Source: Verrucomicrobiota bacterium (GTDB lineage: Bacteria > Verrucomicrobiota > Verrucomicrobiae > Limisphaerales > UBA11358). Taken from it: 15,772 bases of DNA. Made by a program: the position numbers and the translations under genes. The DNA lies in NCBI GenBank assembly GCA_014860005.1, contig JACZKP010000096.1:1-15772 (forward strand). The letters run 5' to 3'. This document shows positions 13,341 to 15,772 of the stretch, one piece after another; positions within the stretch are counted from its first letter, which is position 1; each line of letters begins with the position of its first letter. The notes beneath the pieces were generated by a model. It saw only the letters and a list, made by a program, of their open reading frames with translations, did no database searches and was not told the origin of the DNA.

Positions 13341-15077
13341 ATGAAATTTTTGAAAAACACCAAACTGATGGTTGGATCCGCCTTGCTAGTGACCAGCCTG
13401 ACACTCCTCGGTATCTGGGTTTTCCGGACCCCATTGCGCGAGATCACGCGAGGCGAATTGGAACAGATGGTCGAGACAAAGACCCTCACGGACGGCAGCG
13501 TCCGGCCCACGCCCTACGCCGGCATTTACCGTGTGGAAGGCAAACACAACCTGCCTGGCAAGTCCGAGCGGGTCTTCCTCACCACACACCTGGATGAAGC
13601 CCAGATAAAAACCCTGTTCGACCAGAATTTGGCCAAGATCGAAATTCCCGGTCAAAGCAGCGGCCAGTGGGTGATGGTCCTTTCCAACCTGCTGATCGTC
13701 GGCGTGGTCATCGGCGTGGTCATGTATCAGCGCAACATTGGCCGCGGGAAAAATGCCCTCGTCAGGGAACGGCCGACCGTGAGTTTCCGCGACGTAGCCG
13801 GTATCGAAGAAGCCAAGGGCGAGGTGTCCGAGGTGGTGGATTTCCTGCGTGACCCAAAGAAATACGAGCGCCTGGGCGGCCGGCTGCCCAAAGGCGTCCT
13901 GCTGATCGGCCCGCCGGGCACCGGCAAAACGATGCTGGCCAAGGCGATTGCCTGTGAGGCCAACGCCCATTTCTTCAGCGTGCATGGCAGTGATTTCACC
14001 GAGGTCTTTGTCGGCGTCGGCGCCAAACGCATCCGCCAGCTCTTTCGGCAGGCCGCCAAAAACAAACCCGCGATCATTTTCATTGATGAAATTGATTCGG
14101 TCGGCCAGGACCGCAAGCTCGACACGCACAGCGAACATCAGCAGACGATCAACGCCTTGCTCGCCGCGATGGACGGTTTCGACAGCAGCCAGGGCATTGT
14201 GGTGATTGCGGCCACCAACCGGGTCGAGGACCTGGATGAAGCGCTGCTGCGGCCCGGACGTTTCGACCGCAAAGTTTATGTGCCCTATCCCGACATGAAG
14301 GGCCGGCGCGCCATTTTGCAGACCCACGCCACGGGCAAACCCATCGCTGACGAATCGAAGGCTTTGGATGTCATTGCGCAAACCACTCCCGGCATGTCCG
14401 GCGCCGACCTTGCGAACCTCCTCAACGAGGCCGCCATCTTTTCCGCTTTGCAAAACGCCACGCAAATCTCGCAGACCGACCTCGAGGCGGCGCGCGACAA
14501 AGTCCGCTACGGCCAGGAGCGCAAATCAATGGTCGTGAACCAAAAGGAGCGCGCGATGGTGGCGTATCACGAGGCCGGCCACACCATCGTTTACCTGCAC
14601 ACCTTGCTGCTGCCGCCGCTTTACAAAGTCAGCATCGTGCCGCGCGGTCAGGCGCTGGGGGTCACCACCTTTTTGCCGGACGAGGACCAGCACATCCAAA
14701 GCCGGCAGTTCCTGCTCGAGGAATTGCTTGTGCTCATGGGCGGGCGCGCGGCGGAAAAAACTTTTTACGACGCCACCACCAACGGCGCGGCGGGCGATCT
14801 TGAGGTCGCGCGCAAGATCGCCCGGAAGATGATTCACGAATGGGGCATGGGCGAGAAACTCTACTACGAACCCGAACAGCGCGAGGCGGAATCGGAGATC
14901 AACCGCCTGCTCGAGACTGCCGACCGCCAGGCGCATGAACTTATCCAGACGCACAAGGAGAATACCGAGAAGCTGGCCAAGGCGTTGCTTGACCGGGAGA
15001 CGCTCACGAGGGACGAGGTGCTGCAACTGCTCACCCCGGCGGGCGCCGCCGTCCCCGCAAGCAAAGTCCTAGCTTGA
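13341..15077 (+). CDS. ftsH: ATP-dependent zinc metalloprotease FtsH
   Basis: A 578-residue membrane AAA+ protease, slightly shorter than the usual 600-650. Transmembrane helices lie at about 10-28 and 111-129, enclosing a roughly 80-residue periplasmic domain. The AAA+ module has Walker A GPPGTGKT (190-197), the pore loop EVFVGVG, Walker B IIFIDEID (245-252) and the second region of homology ATNR...RPGRFDR with arginine fingers Arg304-Arg310. The M41 protease domain has HEAGH (His410, Glu411, His414) and the third zinc ligand Asp486 in GDLEVARK. It degrades membrane and some soluble proteins from the cytoplasmic face. Several core positions differ from housekeeping FtsH ([28 protein letters not shown]), so it may be an accessory paralogue. 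There is no good Shine-Dalgarno sequence before the ATG. It pairs with the secreted protease upstream, and a long hairpin element begins 24 bp after its stop. Confidence 0.97.
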   Translation: MKFLKNTKLMVGSALLVTSLTLLGIWVFRTPLREITRGELEQMVETKTLTDGSVRPTPYAGIYRVEGKHNLPGKSERVFLTTHLDEAQIKTLFDQNLAKIEIPGQSSGQWVMVLSNLLIVGVVIGVVMYQRNIGRGKNALVRERPTVSFRDVAGIEEAKGEVSEVVDFLRDPKKYERLGGRLPKGVLLIGPPGTGKTMLAKAIACEANAHFFSVHGSDFTEVFVGVGAKRIRQLFRQAAKNKPAIIFIDEIDSVGQDRKLDTHSEHQQTINALLAAMDGFDSSQGIVVIAATNRVEDLDEALLRPGRFDRKVYVPYPDMKGRRAILQTHATGKPIADESKALDVIAQTTPGMSGADLANLLNEAAIFSALQNATQISQTDLEAARDKVRYGQERKSMVVNQKERAMVAYHEAGHTIVYLHTLLLPPLYKVSIVPRGQALGVTTFLPDEDQHIQSRQFLLEELLVLMGGRAAEKTFYDATTNGAAGDLEVARKIARKMIHEWGMGEKLYYEPEQREAESEINRLLETADRQAHELIQTHKENTEKLAKALLDRETLTRDEVLQLLTPAGAAVPASKVLA

Positions 15078-15101
15078 TCAGAGAGTCCCTGCGGGTTCTA
15101 A

Positions 15102-15242
15102 GAGCCTGTCTGAAAAAGGAGCGCGGCTGTGTCGAAGACCAGCCGCAGCATGCTGAGAATAATCCAATGCACTGAAATTGGGTGGCTGGCTGCGGCTGGT
15201 CGAGGACGACACAGCCGCGCTCCGGGGTTTTCAGACAGGCTC
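15102..15242. mobile_element. 141-bp miniature inverted-repeat element (MITE-like)
   Basis: The terminal inverted repeats are exact 15-mers: GAGCCTGTCTGAAAA (15102-15116) and its complement (15228-15242). The element is bracketed by TAA on both sides (15099-15101 and 15243-15245), a probable 3-bp target duplication. Inside, GGAGCGCGGCTGTGTCG (15118-15134) and an ACCAGCCGCAGC segment pair with complementary copies on the right arm, with only small length differences. The arms therefore fold over about 48 bases each (15102-15149 with 15189-15242), leaving a 39-nt loop. It encodes no protein. A 3-bp TNA duplication fits IS5-family groups, so mobilisation by such a transposase is likely. Its position 24 bp after ftsH means it could also end that transcript. 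Confidence 0.8.
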
Positions 15243-15245
15243 TAA

Positions 15246-15522
15246 GCCAACCCGGTGCGATCCGGGCTGCCATCCTGCGAGAGCAGACCCCAACCTCCGC
15301 CACGTTTTGAGCAGGCTTCTGGGGTGAACACCCACCTAGGAATTTGTCGGACTTAGAAAACCGATTGAAGGAGTGGAAACTATTGCGGTCCCCGGTCGCT
15401 GCTAATACCGAGGGTCTGCGGCCCGCTCGCCGGGCCGCTGCTGGCATTCCCGGCCGCTCCGGTTGGCTTTTTGCCGCGTGCGATCGCCTTTTATTACCCG
15501 CCAGAGGCGTTGCCGCTTTCTT
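15246..15522. other. Non-coding stretch between miniature element and transposase
   Basis: I see no supported gene in these 277 bp. A plus-strand TTG-initiated frame (15344-15526) and a long minus frame crossing the palindrome are both unconvincing. The outer end of the insertion sequence whose transposase stops at 15523 should lie here, but I cannot place its terminal repeat without the other end. A short GC hairpin sits at 15419-15437. Confidence 0.4.
15419..15437. repeat. Short GC-rich hairpin
   Basis: CGGCCCG (15419-15425) pairs exactly with CGGGCCG (15431-15437) around CTCGC, about 85 bp beyond the transposase stop. No T-tract follows on either side. Function unknown; it may be part of the insertion-sequence end or chance in GC-rich DNA. 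Confidence 0.3.
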
Positions 15523-15772
15523 TTAGCCCGCCGCCGCTTGGTGTTTGAGCGTGAAGAGCCGTTTGAGGTTGTAGCTCAGACACACCAGCGTCCATTCCAG
15601 CGAGACCTTCGCCCGCCCGCGCAGCCGGAACCGGCGGAAGCCCATCACTTCTTTGATGATCCCAAACACGGGCTCGACCGTCTGCTTGCGCAACCGATAC
15701 AGCGCCTGCCCCACCGCCGTCTTCAGCCGGTGCGCCATGTGTTCTTTCGCACTCGCGGCGGGGCCGGGGGCG
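15523..15772 (-). CDS. Insertion-sequence transposase, IS1182/IS5-like, C-terminal part
   Basis: This is the C-terminal end of a DDE transposase; the reading frame stays open to the window edge, so the N-terminal part is outside. About 83 codons are visible. The conserved ending is RKQTVEPVFG, IIKEVMGFRRFRLRG, then VSLEWTLVCLSYNLKRLF. The Glu of VEPVFG is the final acid of the DDE triad, followed by Lys six residues later (E-6-K), as in the Y-R-E-K signature of IS4/IS5/IS1182 transposases. The internal ATG at 15736-15738 is not the true start, because conserved sequence continues upstream of it. It marks an insertion sequence next to the miniature element. Whether the element is complete and active cannot be judged here. 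Confidence 0.88.
   Translation of the reverse strand, partial: APGPAASAKEHMAHRLKTAVGQALYRLRKQTVEPVFGIIKEVMGFRRFRLRGRAKVSLEWTLVCLSYNLKRLFTLKHQAAAG

Noticed and set aside
13386..14465. 359-codon minus-strand ORF opposite ftsH
   Set aside because: Antisense shadow of ftsH; the plus strand carries all FtsH motifs intact.
15031..15447. 138-codon minus-strand ORF across the ftsH end and the miniature element
   Set aside because: It runs antisense through ftsH and reads through the palindromic arms; open only because of GC-rich sequence, with no recognisable domain.
15344..15526. 60-codon plus-strand ORF with TTG start
   Set aside because: No ribosome-binding site and low-complexity Arg/Ala/Gly content; only the first dozen residues look protein-like.

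Overview
The window is about 60% GC bacterial DNA that most resembles a soil or freshwater Verrucomicrobiota genome (Limisphaerales/Pedosphaera type). This is inferred from gene content, from a PAS protein with the coiled-coil style common in that group, and from intergenic palindromes of a kind I associate with planctomycete and verrucomicrobial genomes. No marker gene fixes the taxonomy. No tRNA, rRNA or CRISPR array was seen. Layout: thirteen proposed genes, two of them doubtful, fill 220-12241 on the minus strand. A two-gene plus-strand unit follows (12433-15077), then a miniature inverted-repeat element (15102-15242) and the C-terminal end of an insertion-sequence transposase entering from the right (15523-15772, minus strand). 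In transcription order the minus-strand block has two parts. First is a stress and envelope set: a secreted PRC/PRC/BON protein, a YflT/DUF3341-like glycine-zipper protein, a DUF892 (YciE/YciF) ferritin-like protein, a 39-residue membrane peptide, a soluble tail-only relative of a glycine-zipper family, a GlsB/YeaQ membrane protein, a cardiolipin-synthase-type phospholipase D protein, a PAS-only protein, a possible catalase N-terminal remnant and a non-haem chloroperoxidase-type hydrolase. Second is a tight DNA-repair unit: a FAD oxidoreductase, a metallo-beta-lactamase-fold DNA exonuclease and an ATP-dependent DNA ligase, the last two overlapping by 4 bp (ATGA). On the plus strand, a secreted trypsin-like protease sits 35 bp upstream of a short FtsH AAA+ zinc protease, a plausible membrane and periplasmic protein quality-control pair diverging from the PRC/BON gene. 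The two observations most worth following are: (1) a multi-block sequence module upstream of both the PRC/BON gene and the PAS gene, with identical spacing inside each half and exactly 10 bp difference between halves, suggesting shared control of the stress set; and (2) a 141-bp miniature element flanked by TAA duplications directly after ftsH, whose arms form a very long hairpin. Smaller oddities are the catalase-like 50-codon ORF, the duplicated PRC unit joined by a Gln-Arg repeat linker, and a perfect 10-bp-stem palindrome after the 141-residue gene.
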